Assembly (NCBI RefSeq): GCF_014852685.1
Contig: NZ_JACZDF010000002.1
Location: forward strand, 558,001-622,000
Direction: 5' to 3'
Source: Flavimobilis rhizosphaerae
GTDB taxonomy: Bacteria > Actinomycetota > Actinomycetes > Actinomycetales > Cellulomonadaceae
DNA length: 64,000 nt
Positions 34,857 to 42,877 of the stretch are shown here, one piece after another. The position numbers were made by a program, and so were the translations under genes. Below the pieces are notes generated by a model. It searched no databases. It saw only the letters and a list, made by a program, of their open reading frames with translations, and was not told the DNA's origin. How positions within the stretch are numbered: the stretch's first letter is position 1; every line of letters begins with the position of its first letter.

Positions 34857-35759
34857 TCAGGCGTCGACGCGACGCAGTCGCGAGAGCGGTGCGAGCTCGC
34901 CCGGGAAGATGCGCTTGACGCCGTCGCCCATGGCCTTCTCGATGATGCGGATGTCACGCACGAGGTGGGAGAGGCCGGTCGGCTCGAGCGACGAGGCCTG
35001 GTCGGAGCCCCACATCGTGCGGTCGAGCGTGATGTGGCGTTCGACGGTGACGGCGCCGAGCGCGACCGCCGCGACCGAGATCTGCAGGCCGCGCTCGTGG
35101 CCCGAGTAGCCGACGGGCACGCCGTAGCGCTCGGCGAGCGTCGCGATGGTCCGGAGGTTCGCCTCCTCGGGCGGCAGCGGGTACGTCGACGTCGCGTGCA
35201 TGAGGACGAGGCGTGACGTGCCGAGCGTCTCGACGGCAGTGTCGATCTGCTCGAGCGTCGACATGCCCGTCGAGAGGATGATCGGCTTGCCCGTCGCCTC
35301 GAGCGCGCGGAGCAGCTCGAGGTCGGTGACGGACGCGGACGCGACCTTGTGGGTGACGACGCCGAGGTCCTCGAGGAAGTCGACCGACGGCACGTCCCAC
35401 GGGGACGCGAACCAGTGCAGGCCGCGGTCCGCGGCGTGCTGCGCGATCTTCTCGTACGCACCGCGGTCGAGCTCGACGCGGTAGCGGTAGTCGAGGTACG
35501 TCATCTCGCCCCACGGGGTCGAGCGGATCTGGTCGCGCTGCGCGGCCGGCGTGCAGATCTCCGGAGTGCGCTTCTGGAACTTCACGGCGTTGGCGCCGGC
35601 GTCGGCTGCGACGTCGATGAGCTGCTTGGCGATCTCGACGTCTCCGTTGTGGTTGATGCCGATCTCGCCGATGACGTAGACGGGCTGGCCGGCGCCGACG
35701 AGCTGGTCGCCGATCGCGACGGGGGCGGCGGCGGGTGCGGTGAGCGGGGACGAGGTCAT
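34857..35759 (-). CDS. neuB: N-acetylneuraminate/Kdn-type synthase lacking the SAF domain
   Basis: Condenses PEP with an N-acylmannosamine or mannose (phosphate) to a nonulosonic acid. The TIM-barrel motifs are present: GEIGINHNGD (metal and PEP), NAVKFQKR, TPWGEMTYLDYR, HKVASASVTD, STGMSTLEQI, YSGHERG and VERHITLDR. The protein stops at 300 residues, just after the barrel, whereas typical NeuB enzymes are about 335-350 with a C-terminal SAF (antifreeze-like) domain that covers the sugar site. The reading frame ends cleanly at the operon junction, so this is unlikely to be a sequencing error. The ATG overlaps the stop of neuA. Substrate uncertain: Kdn-type sugars are possible. Confidence 0.9.
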   Translation of the reverse strand: MTSSPLTAPAAAPVAIGDQLVGAGQPVYVIGEIGINHNGDVEIAKQLIDVAADAGANAVKFQKRTPEICTPAAQRDQIRSTPWGEMTYLDYRYRVELDRGAYEKIAQHAADRGLHWFASPWDVPSVDFLEDLGVVTHKVASASVTDLELLRALEATGKPIILSTGMSTLEQIDTAVETLGTSRLVLMHATSTYPLPPEEANLRTIATLAERYGVPVGYSGHERGLQISVAAVALGAVTVERHITLDRTMWGSDQASSLEPTGLSHLVRDIRIIEKAMGDGVKRIFPGELAPLSRLRRVDA

Positions 35760-37081
35760 GAGTAGCTCCTGAGCGTGGCGGCGGTCGCCGCGTGGGTGGA
35801 TGAGGCTGGAACGGGAGAGCTGGGGACGTGCGACGTGGTGCCGTGCGAGACGGGGGTGTGCTCGTCGCGGGCTGCGAGCACGAGGTCGCAGACCTCGCGG
35901 ACCGCCCCCTCGCCGCCCGCCCGCGTGAGCACGTGGCGTGCGGCCGCTCGCACCTCGGGGTGCGCGTCGGCGACGGCGACGGGCCAGCCGACGAGCGACA
36001 TCGGCGCGAGGTCGTTGACGTCGTTGCCGACGTAGACGACGCGTGCAGGGTCGAGGTCGTGCGCGGCGAGCCATGCGAGCAGGTCGCCGGCCTTGTCGTC
36101 GCTCCCGTGGACGACGTCGACGCCGAGCTTGCGGGCGCGCGCAGCGACGACGCCGTCGCGCTCGGTCGACAGGACGAGGAACGGGACGCCTGCGCGCCGC
36201 ACCCGGGCGACGCCGAGCCCGTCGCCCCGATGGACGCGGACGTGCTCGGTGCCGTCGGCCGCGACGGACGCACGATCGTCGGTGTGAACGCCGTCGAAGT
36301 CGGTGACGATCGCGTCGACGTCGAGGTGCGGCGCGGACGACGGGTCGAGGAGATGCGCGGCGACGGCGCGAGCGTGGGCGAGGTCCGCGGGCGTGTCGAT
36401 CTCCATCGACGTGAGCCCGCGGACCTCATGGAGCGCGATGTGGCCGAAGAAGCGGTTGCGGTGCTCGCGCAGACCTGTCGTGCGCATCGCGTAGAACGCG
36501 CCGGTCTCTCGCAGCTGCGGCGGCAGGTCCTGACGGCGCGGCCGGTGCGAGGCGTCGTGCCCGACGGGCGACGCGACGCCGTCAGCGTCGTGCGTCCACC
36601 GGAAGCTGTGGTCCTCGGTCGCGGCGAGCACGACGTCCGCCGCGTCGTCGGCGACACGGTGCACCGCGACGGCAAGGTCGAGCGGATCGAGGAACGGGCT
36701 CGTCGCCTGGACGAGCACCGTCACGGGCGGCAGAGCCTCGCCGTGCGCGTCGAGCTGGTCGAGCACGTGGAGCACCACGCCCTCTGAGCCGGCCGTGTCC
36801 GTCGCGAGCCCGGAGGGCCGGCGGACGACACGTGCGCCATGACGGGCAGCCTCGACCGCGATCTCCTCGTCGTCCGTCGACACGACGACGGGGCCGACGC
36901 CCGCGCTGAGCGCGGAGCGCACCGCGCGGGCGACGAGGCTCCTGCCCGCGACACGTTCGAGGTTCTTGCGCGGGATGCCGCGCGACCCGCCGCGGGCGGG
37001 GATGACGACGACGGCGAGCGGCACGTCGTCCGGGAACCGGTCGGGACCGTGCCCGACACGACCAGATGAGTTGACTGTCAC
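35756..37081 (-). CDS. neuA: CMP-nonulosonate cytidylyltransferase fused to KdsC-like HAD phosphatase
   Basis: A 441-residue bifunctional protein. Domain 1 (about 22-245) is an acylneuraminate cytidylyltransferase: VVIPARGGSRGIPRKNL (CTP loop), QATSPFLDP, GAFYAMR and the metal-binding EIDTPADL. Domain 2 (about 255-410) is a cap-less HAD phosphatase of the KdsC/9-phosphate phosphatase type: VTDFDGVHTDD, LSTERD, the Lys of DDKAGDLL, and VGNDVNDL. The fusion fits a route in which the synthase makes a 9-phosphate that is dephosphorylated and then activated to the CMP sugar. I choose the GTG at 37081 because a TAGCGT hexamer lies 7 nt upstream. First gene of a six-gene operon with 4-nt overlaps. 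Confidence 0.9.
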   Translation of the reverse strand: MTVNSSGRVGHGPDRFPDDVPLAVVVIPARGGSRGIPRKNLERVAGRSLVARAVRSALSAGVGPVVVSTDDEEIAVEAARHGARVVRRPSGLATDTAGSEGVVLHVLDQLDAHGEALPPVTVLVQATSPFLDPLDLAVAVHRVADDAADVVLAATEDHSFRWTHDADGVASPVGHDASHRPRRQDLPPQLRETGAFYAMRTTGLREHRNRFFGHIALHEVRGLTSMEIDTPADLAHARAVAAHLLDPSSAPHLDVDAIVTDFDGVHTDDRASVAADGTEHVRVHRGDGLGVARVRRAGVPFLVLSTERDGVVAARARKLGVDVVHGSDDKAGDLLAWLAAHDLDPARVVYVGNDVNDLAPMSLVGWPVAVADAHPEVRAAARHVLTRAGGEGAVREVCDLVLAARDEHTPVSHGTTSHVPSSPVPASSTHAATAATLRSYS

Positions 37082-37088
37082 GTCGCCG

Positions 37089-37094
37089 ACGCTA
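37089..37094 (-). promoter_or_regulatory. -10 element (TAGCGT) of the nonulosonate operon
   Basis: Minus-strand hexamer 7 nt before the neuA GTG. The same hexamer TAGCGT precedes the divergent acyltransferase (37254-37259) and the GT2 gene at 28518, so the genes of this locus may share promoter strength or control. Confidence 0.6.
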
Positions 37095-37253
37095 GGAGCG
37101 TCGGGTGTCGGGACGGTGAGGCGGAGGTGACCGCGCGACGGCGGGCACACGGCGTCGCGACGCCACGTTGACCGCCGGCGACGCAGCGTTGAACAGGGCG
37201 GGAACCTTGGCCGGACGTGCAGGGCGGAGCGACTCCTGGGCGAGCGGGGACCC

Positions 37254-37259
37254 TAGCGT
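37254..37259 (+). promoter_or_regulatory. -10 element (TAGCGT) of the second acyltransferase
   Basis: Ends 6 nt before the GTG at 37266. Together with 37089-37094 it makes a divergent promoter pair separated by about 160 nt. Confidence 0.6.
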
Positions 37260-37265
37260 GCCACC

Positions 37266-38675
37266 GTGAGACCTCGTCTTCCAGGTGCCCCGGGCGCTGC
37301 GTCCCGTGCCGTCGCGCGCGGTGCTCGCGACCCGTGGGCCGACAACGCGCGTCTCGTCGCGGCAACCCTCATCGTTGTCATGCACCTGCTCGAGCCCGTG
37401 CTTGCACGCTCGAGCACCGCGACGAGTCTCTACTGGGCGACGTGGCCGCTCCGCGTTCCGGTGTTCGTCCTCGTCGCCGGGTACTTCTCTGATGCGCGGC
37501 CGCTGGACGACCGCAGGATCGTCGTCCTCCTCCGCAACGTCCTCGGCGTCTACCTCGTGTGGGACATCGTCGCGTTCCTGCGGCGGGGGATCGTCGACGA
37601 CCTGTGGCGCTACGAACCTGCCTATCCCTCGTTTGGGCTGTGGTTCCTCCTCGCGCTCCTGTGGTGGCGTCTCATGCTTCCTCTGCTCGTGCGCGTCCGT
37701 GGTGCGGGTGCGCTCGTGTGGGTGCTCGCGCTCGGCGCGGGCTTTGTCCCGCAGCTCGGTCAGGCGTTCGCCGGCTCGCGGACGTTCGTGTACCTGCCGT
37801 TGTTCTGGCTCGGATGGCGACTGCGGCAGCGCGGTGCGCGTGGGGCGCTGGGGACGGTGCGGGCCCGAGTCGTCGGGGCCGTCGGGCTCGCGGTCGCGGG
37901 CGGCGGGATGCTCGTGCTCTCGCAGCGGTTCGGACGGGGTGTGCTGAGGTTCGCGGGTCCGTACGGGGGCGGGTGGGAGCAGCAGCTCGGCGAGGCAGGT
38001 CTTCGCGGCCTCGTGCTCGTCCTCGGGACGGTCGGGGCGCTCGGCGCGCTCGCGCTTGTGCCGGTCACCCGGGTGCCGTGGTGGACGACGCTCGGTGCGG
38101 GGTCGATGACCGTGTACGTCGTGCACCCGGTGCTCGTGCAGCATGCGAAGAGCGTCGGGGTGTTCGACGCGGTGCGCGAGCCGGCGGACCTCGTCGCGCT
38201 CGTCGTGGTCGGGGTCGGGCTCACCCTGGCGCTCGCGAGCCCGCCTGTGCGGGCCGTGCTCCGGCCGCTCGTGCAGCCCCGCGGAACATGGTGGCTCGCG
38301 CCGCCGCCGGGGTCGTCCGTGGCTGTCGGTGCGCCAGATCCTGCGTCTGTGCGTGGTCCTGCGTCCGCACCTGATCCTGCTCCTGCTCCTGCTCCTGCGC
38401 CTGCGCCTGCGCCTGCGCCTGCGCCTGCGCCTGCGCCCGCGCCTGATCCTGCGCCTGCGCCGGTGCGTGCTTCCGCGGCCGTCCGCGCTCCCGCGGGCTC
38501 ATCTGCACCTGCTCCCGCGCCGGCACTGCCGACGGTGCTGGCGCACTCGACCGCGCCACTGTCGCGTGGGCGTCCGCAGCGTTCAGCGGCGGGCGCTCCA
38601 CCGCCACGCGTCGCTGTCGAGGCCATAGGGCCGGGCGCCGCGGATGCCGCGGTCCCGTCCCCAGACGGGGGTTGA
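37266..38675 (+). CDS. Membrane acyltransferase (acyltransferase 3 family) with Pro-Ala tail
   Basis: 469 residues. The first 350 form about ten hydrophobic helices with DPWADNARLVAATLIVVMH at the start, FSDARPLDDRR after helix 2 and VYVVHPVLV near the end, closely matching the paralogue at 27258. The tail is a long Pro/Ala-rich region made of PAPAPA repeats. It probably acylates the polymer made by the divergent nonulosonate operon. Its last 93 nt overlap, on the opposite strand, the end of the acyl-CoA carboxylase epsilon gene. Confidence 0.88.
   Translation: MRPRLPGAPGAASRAVARGARDPWADNARLVAATLIVVMHLLEPVLARSSTATSLYWATWPLRVPVFVLVAGYFSDARPLDDRRIVVLLRNVLGVYLVWDIVAFLRRGIVDDLWRYEPAYPSFGLWFLLALLWWRLMLPLLVRVRGAGALVWVLALGAGFVPQLGQAFAGSRTFVYLPLFWLGWRLRQRGARGALGTVRARVVGAVGLAVAGGGMLVLSQRFGRGVLRFAGPYGGGWEQQLGEAGLRGLVLVLGTVGALGALALVPVTRVPWWTTLGAGSMTVYVVHPVLVQHAKSVGVFDAVREPADLVALVVVGVGLTLALASPPVRAVLRPLVQPRGTWWLAPPPGSSVAVGAPDPASVRGPASAPDPAPAPAPAPAPAPAPAPAPAPAPDPAPAPVRASAAVRAPAGSSAPAPAPALPTVLAHSTAPLSRGRPQRSAAGAPPPRVAVEAIGPGAADAAVPSPDGG
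38371..38463 (+). repeat. CCTGCG/CCTGCT hexamer repeats inside the acyltransferase gene
   Basis: About fifteen near-identical hexamers encode the Pro-Ala tail. Being a multiple of three, copy-number change would keep frame; the tract is likely to be length-variable between strains. Confidence 0.75.
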
Positions 38676-38807
38676 GGCGGGCGCGTCCTCGGGGGCGTCG
38701 TCCGTGGTGGTCGAGGCGAGGCCTGCGACGAGTGCGACGAGCTCGAGGTCGTCGGGTGCACCGCGGACGACGCGGACGCCCGGGAGGTCGTGGTTGACGA
38801 TGCTCAT
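38583..38807 (-). CDS. accE: Acyl-CoA carboxylase epsilon subunit
   Basis: A 74-residue protein that tunes actinobacterial acetyl/propionyl-CoA carboxylase complexes by bridging alpha and beta subunits. It has the pattern of the family: an N-terminal VRVVRGAPDDLELVALVAGL helix, an acidic spacer, and a C-terminal W-G-R-D...GARPYGLDSDAWRWS stretch. AGAGGAGAG lies 3 nt before the ATG. It is the third gene behind accD. Its 3' end overlaps that of the convergent acyltransferase gene. Confidence 0.83.
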   Translation of the reverse strand: MSIVNHDLPGVRVVRGAPDDLELVALVAGLASTTTDDAPEDAPASTPVWGRDRGIRGARPYGLDSDAWRWSARR

Positions 38808-38827
38808 GTGCTCTCCTCTGCCGTCCC

Positions 38828-39469
38828 TCAGTCGTCGTCGTCGAGATCGAGGTTGATGTCGCGGCTCACGGACCATCCGTCGACCGTGTAGCCGGCGTCC
38901 TCGAGCGCGGTCGTCACCTGGTCGGCGGCGTCCTCGACGATCTCGAGGGCGCGCTCGAGCGGGTCGTCGCCCGTGGTCAACGGTCCGGGGCTCACGGTGA
39001 ACGTCAGCTCGACGAGCGTGCCGAGGTCGTCGTCGTCGAGGTCGTCGAGGTCGTCGAGGTCGTCCGACTCCCACGATTCGGTGGTGTGACCCGACACGAG
39101 CCCGAGCTCGGACTCGAACGCCTCGGAGACCGCGGCGTTGAGCCGCCCGATCTCGTCCTCGGCCGCCTCGATGCGCGGGTCGTCCTCGACGGTGGCCGCG
39201 TCGAACTCTGCTCGGGCGCCGACTGCGAGGTCGACGTAGCGGTGGAGTGCCGCCGTGAGCTCGTCGACGCGCGTGTGGAGAGCGGTCGAGTCGATGACGA
39301 GCGGCGCGAGGTGCTTCGGGTCGACGTCGTCGAGGTCGCTGTCCTCGTCGAGGTCGGTGTTGTCGAGGGAGCTGTCGTCGTCGAGGTTGTCGTCGTCGTG
39401 CGCGCCGCTGGGTCCTCCGTCGGCGTGGGGCTCGTCGGGGCTGGGGATCGCTGTGGGGTCGGTGCTCAC
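38828..39469 (-). CDS. Asp-rich hypothetical protein between accD and accE
   Basis: 213 residues, strongly acidic. Two Asp-rich tracts ([21 protein letters not shown] near 30-50, and a DDLDD tract near 138-150) flank a helical middle part with [21 protein letters not shown]. The C-terminus, [21 protein letters not shown], looks like a small alpha/beta fold. The GTG start overlaps the accD stop (GTGA), so it is translationally coupled to the carboxylase. Neither the family nor the function is known to me; a carboxylase-associated or metal-binding role is speculation. Confidence 0.72.
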   Translation of the reverse strand: MSTDPTAIPSPDEPHADGGPSGAHDDDNLDDDSSLDNTDLDEDSDLDDVDPKHLAPLVIDSTALHTRVDELTAALHRYVDLAVGARAEFDAATVEDDPRIEAAEDEIGRLNAAVSEAFESELGLVSGHTTESWESDDLDDLDDLDDDDLGTLVELTFTVSPGPLTTGDDPLERALEIVEDAADQVTTALEDAGYTVDGWSVSRDINLDLDDDD

Positions 39470-41061
39470 AGTGGGATGTTCCCATGCTTCTTGGCGGGGA
39501 GGGAGGCCCGCTTGGTGCGCAGTGCCCGCAGAGCACGCACGATCTGGACGCGAGTCGTCGACGGTTCGATGACGTCGTCGACGTAGCCGCGCGCGGCGGC
39601 GTCCCACGGGTTGACGATCGCGTCCTCGTACTCGTCGGTGAGGCGCTGGCGCTCGGCCTCGACGTCGCCGCCCGCGTCGGCGACCTTCTTGAGCGCGCTG
39701 CGCTGAAGGATGTTCACGGCGCCGCCCGAGCCCATGACGGCGATCTGGGCGGTCGGCCAGGCGAGGTTGACGTCGGCTCCGAGCTGCTTGGAGCCCATGA
39801 CGATGTACGCGCCGCCGTACGCCTTGCGGGTGATGACGGTGACGAGCGGGACGGTGGCCTCGGCGTACGCGAAGATGAGCTTGGCGCCGCGGCGGATGAT
39901 GCCGTCCCACTCCTGGTCGGTTCCGGGCAGGAAGCCGGGGACGTCGACGAACGTGAGGACGGGGATGTTGAAGGCGTCGCACGTCCGCACGAAGCGTGCG
40001 GCCTTCTCGGCGGCCGCGATGTCGAGGGTGCCGGCCATCTGCAGCGGCTGGTTGGCGACGATCCCGACGGAGCGTCCTTCGACGCGACCGAAGCCGACGA
40101 GGACGTTGGGCGCGAACATCGGCTGGACCTCGAGGAGGTCACCGTCGTCGAGGACGTGCTCGATGACGGTCCGCATGTCGTACGGCTGGTTGTCGGAGTC
40201 GGGCACGAGGGTATCGAGCTCGAGGTCGGCGTCCGTCGTCGTGAGGTCTGCCTCCTCGGGGAAGGACGGCGCGTCCGCGAGGTTGTTCTGCGGGAGGAAC
40301 CCGACGAGGTGGCGGACGTAGTCGATCGCGTCGTCCTCGTCCGTCCCCATGAAGTGGGCGACGCCCGAGCGCTCGTTGTGGGTGCGTGCGCCGCCGAGCT
40401 CTTCGAAGCCGACGTCCTCGCCGGTGACCGCCCGGATGACGTCGGGGCCGGTGATGAACATGTTCGAGGTGCCGTCGGCCATGACGATGAAGTCGGTGAG
40501 CGCGGGGGAGTAGACGGCGCCGCCGGCCGACGGGCCGAGGATGAGCGAGATCTGCGGGACGACGCCCGAGGCTGCGACGTTGCGCCGGAAGATCTCGGCG
40601 AACTGCGTGAGCGCTGCGACGCCCTCCTGGATGCGTGCACCGCCGCCGTCGGAGATGCCGATGATCGGTGCGCCGATGCGCAGGGCGAGGTCCTGGACCT
40701 TGGTGATCTTCTGGCCGTGGACCTCGCCGAGCGAGCCGCCGAACGTCGTGAAGTCCTGGGAGTAGATGCAGACCTGGCGGCCGTCGATCGTGCCGTGCCC
40801 GACGACGACACCGTCGCCCGCGATCTTGCGCTTGTCGAGACCGAAGTTTGTCGACCGGTGGGTCGCGAACGCGTCGAGCTCGACGAAGCTGCCCTCGTCG
40901 AGGAGCGCTTCGATGCGCTCGCGGGCGGTCTTCTTGCCGCGCGGGTGCTGCTTCTCGCGGGCGAGGGCCTCGTGGTCGTCGATCGCGGCGGCCCGGCGGG
41001 CGCGGAGGTCGTCGAGCTTGGCGGCCGTGCGGGATGTCGCGGTGCGGGAGGTCTCGGTCAC
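39466..41061 (-). CDS. accD: Acyl-CoA carboxylase beta subunit (carboxyltransferase)
   Basis: 531 residues, the actinobacterial AccD/PccB type. It transfers the carboxyl group from biotin to acetyl-, propionyl- or longer acyl-CoA. The N-terminal half has the acyl-CoA pocket glycines ([11 protein letters not shown] and [14 protein letters not shown]); the C-terminal half has [13 protein letters not shown], the biotin-side [10 protein letters not shown] and the final [14 protein letters not shown]. It forms an operon with the Asp-rich protein and the epsilon subunit. The alpha subunit is 16 kb away. The GTG at 41061 follows TACGCT by 7 nt. The substrate cannot be fixed by eye, so the symbol is generic. 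Confidence 0.95.
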   Translation of the reverse strand: MTETSRTATSRTAAKLDDLRARRAAAIDDHEALAREKQHPRGKKTARERIEALLDEGSFVELDAFATHRSTNFGLDKRKIAGDGVVVGHGTIDGRQVCIYSQDFTTFGGSLGEVHGQKITKVQDLALRIGAPIIGISDGGGARIQEGVAALTQFAEIFRRNVAASGVVPQISLILGPSAGGAVYSPALTDFIVMADGTSNMFITGPDVIRAVTGEDVGFEELGGARTHNERSGVAHFMGTDEDDAIDYVRHLVGFLPQNNLADAPSFPEEADLTTTDADLELDTLVPDSDNQPYDMRTVIEHVLDDGDLLEVQPMFAPNVLVGFGRVEGRSVGIVANQPLQMAGTLDIAAAEKAARFVRTCDAFNIPVLTFVDVPGFLPGTDQEWDGIIRRGAKLIFAYAEATVPLVTVITRKAYGGAYIVMGSKQLGADVNLAWPTAQIAVMGSGGAVNILQRSALKKVADAGGDVEAERQRLTDEYEDAIVNPWDAAARGYVDDVIEPSTTRVQIVRALRALRTKRASLPAKKHGNIPL

Positions 41062-41068
41062 TCTTCCG

Positions 41069-41074
41069 AGCGTA
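41069..41074 (-). promoter_or_regulatory. -10 element (TACGCT) of the accD operon
   Basis: Minus-strand hexamer 7 nt before the GTG at 41061; it decides this start over an in-frame upstream GTG. In the remaining gap (41075-41311) I see no supported gene. Confidence 0.55.
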
Positions 41075-41311
41075 GGGCGAACAGCGGCCGGCGGGGCCGT
41101 GCGTCTCATGCGAGTTGCGGTGCGGGAGTTGTCGGATGTCGACAAAGCGCGTGCGGAGGTGCTGGGCATGCGGGGTTCTCCTCGGGTGGTCGATGTCGAC
41201 GTCGCACAAGAGGTCGGGGAGGTCGGTGCGAGGGAAGTGGTGCGGGGAGGTTGCGCTGTTCGTGCCCGGGAGGTCGGGAGGCGCGGGTCCGCTGACGGCG
41301 GTCCTCGGCGC

Positions 41312-42877
41312 TCACCCGGTCCGTGCCCGGGGGACCGGTTCCGGGACGGGAGGTGCGTCGTAGGACCCGGGCTCGCCGAAGTGCCACCCTCCGCGCCATG
41401 TCATGGCGATGCGGCTCTGGTCCACGTGCCGGTGGTGGAACCAGCACAGGAGCGCGGCGTTGTCTGTCGATGTCGGGCCACCGTCGGCCCAGTGGACCTT
41501 GGCGTGGTGCACCTCGGAGATCTGGGGCGGTGCGTCGCAGCCGGGCCACACGCACGTGCGGTCGCGTGCGATGACCGCCTTGCGGCGGGCCGCGGTGAAG
41601 GTGCGCTGCGCGCGTCCGACGTCGAGAACCTCGGAGTCGGGGCCGAAGACGACGCGCGTGACGCTGCAGTCGGCAGCGATGCGCCCGAGCACCTCACGGG
41701 GGACCGGACCGGTGCCGTCGAGCCACCTCGGTCCGGGGCTGCACAGCTCGGTTCGGAGGGACTCCGCGCTCGTGCGGCCACGGGCGAGCGCGCCTGGGTG
41801 CGCGGTGCCTGGGTGTGCGGTGCCTGGGTGCGCGGTGCCCGCCCGGGCGCCGAGGGCCTCGAAGTCCTGCCACGGCACGAGAACCGTGAGGTGGGGCCGG
41901 ATTGCCGAGCCGCGGCCGAGGTCGCCGCTGTCGAGCGCGTGGCGGGCGAGCCCTGCGAGAGCGAGGGCGCGCCGCTGGGTGGGCCGGAGCCCGTCGTCGG
42001 CGGGCGGTACGCCGATGAGGGCGGACAGTGCGGTCGAGAGCTCCTGCCCGTGCTCCTCGGTGAGAAATCCGGCGACGTGGTAGCCGCCGAGCGTGCGGGA
42101 CAGGTCGAGGTGCTCCCTGTCCTGCGCGCGGCGGTATCCGCGCTCGTCGGCGTCCGGGTCGACGACGTGGGCGAAACGCCGTGCAGCCGAGCCGAGGTCC
42201 CGCAGGTCGAAGCGTTCCGCGAGACCGAGCATCACCTGCTCGCCGGAGACGACCTGCCGCGGGCAGGTGCAGCGGCCGCCGTCCGCGGTGCAGCCGCGTG
42301 CGTGGAGATGGTCCTCGAGCGAGGAGGGCAGGAGCGACAGGGCGGTGCTGTCGTTCTGCGCGGTGTCGTTCTGCGCGGTGTCGTCCTGCGTGGTGATGTC
42401 CTGCGTAGCGACCGACAGCTGGAACTGCGTGCCGAGGTGAGCGTCGTCCTGAGGGTGCAGCGCCGCAAGGGCTTCCCGTCGTGCGTCCGAGGTCGGGAGC
42501 GTGCGGACGAGGACGTCGACCTGCGGGCCCCTGAGCCGGCCCGCGCGCGCTGCGCGCAGCGTCGCGGGCAGGTCGTCGCGCAAGCGCGCGGCAGCGAGCA
42601 CCTCGCGACGTGCGACGGGCAGCCCGCGCCCTTCCTTCCAGGCGACCCAGTGCGCGAACGACCGCATGGTCTCCGCCATCCAGGCACCCTCGGACTCGAC
42701 CCGACCGAGCCACCCCAGCCGTTGGGCACCGAGCCGGTCGAGGATCGCGACGGTGCGTGCCGAGGCCTCGGCTGCGAGGCTGCCGGGCGCGGCCGCGGGG
42801 TCGAGGGAGCACAGCCGCTCGACGAGCGTCTCGATCGACGTGAGGAGCCCGAGCGCGTCGGCCGTGCCGTCGTTCAT
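41312..42877 (-). CDS. DUF222 / 13E12-type HNH endonuclease family protein
   Basis: 521 residues. An N-terminal helical DUF222 domain (about 10-330) is followed by a C-terminal HNH nuclease fold, with [29 protein letters not shown] and WFHHRHVDQ giving the His-Asn-His residues and zinc cysteines. Two short tandem repeat tracts interrupt it: [10 protein letters not shown] (near 165-180) and TAHPG x3 (near 350). The family is repeated in many actinobacterial genomes and in mycobacteria is partly SOS-controlled. A perfect LexA box lies 148 nt upstream of the ATG here. The natural substrate is unknown. Confidence 0.87.
   Translation of the reverse strand: MNDGTADALGLLTSIETLVERLCSLDPAAAPGSLAAEASARTVAILDRLGAQRLGWLGRVESEGAWMAETMRSFAHWVAWKEGRGLPVARREVLAAARLRDDLPATLRAARAGRLRGPQVDVLVRTLPTSDARREALAALHPQDDAHLGTQFQLSVATQDITTQDDTAQNDTAQNDSTALSLLPSSLEDHLHARGCTADGGRCTCPRQVVSGEQVMLGLAERFDLRDLGSAARRFAHVVDPDADERGYRRAQDREHLDLSRTLGGYHVAGFLTEEHGQELSTALSALIGVPPADDGLRPTQRRALALAGLARHALDSGDLGRGSAIRPHLTVLVPWQDFEALGARAGTAHPGTAHPGTAHPGALARGRTSAESLRTELCSPGPRWLDGTGPVPREVLGRIAADCSVTRVVFGPDSEVLDVGRAQRTFTAARRKAVIARDRTCVWPGCDAPPQISEVHHAKVHWADGGPTSTDNAALLCWFHHRHVDQSRIAMTWRGGWHFGEPGSYDAPPVPEPVPRARTG
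41791..41840 (-). repeat. 15-nt tandem repeat (TAHPG units) in the DUF222-HNH gene
   Basis: Three near-perfect copies of a GGTGCCTGGGTGCGC unit read on the plus strand. In-frame; likely variable in number. Confidence 0.75.
42348..42406 (-). repeat. 15-nt tandem repeat (TAQND units) in the DUF222-HNH gene
   Basis: About four copies of GGTGTCGTTCTGCGC (plus strand), the last ones diverged. A second, unrelated tandem tract in the same gene, in the linker half of DUF222. Confidence 0.75.

Noticed and set aside
34857-35759. NeuB as a truncated pseudogene
   Set aside because: All barrel motifs are intact and the stop sits at a tight operon junction, so a short functional form is more likely than decay.
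38371-38463. CRISPR-like array
   Set aside because: The repeats are simple CCTGCG/CCTGCT hexamers inside a coding frame, with no spacers and no cas genes. The 15-nt tracts in the HNH gene are likewise coding.
41075-41311. Small gene between accD and the HNH gene
   Set aside because: Open frames exist on both strands but they overlap known genes, have no ribosome binding site or -10, and show no recognisable domain.
41312-42877. Homing endonuclease or mobile element (HNH gene)
   Set aside because: No intron, intein, terminal repeat or target-site duplication is visible; it has the DUF222 arrangement common to resident actinobacterial genes.
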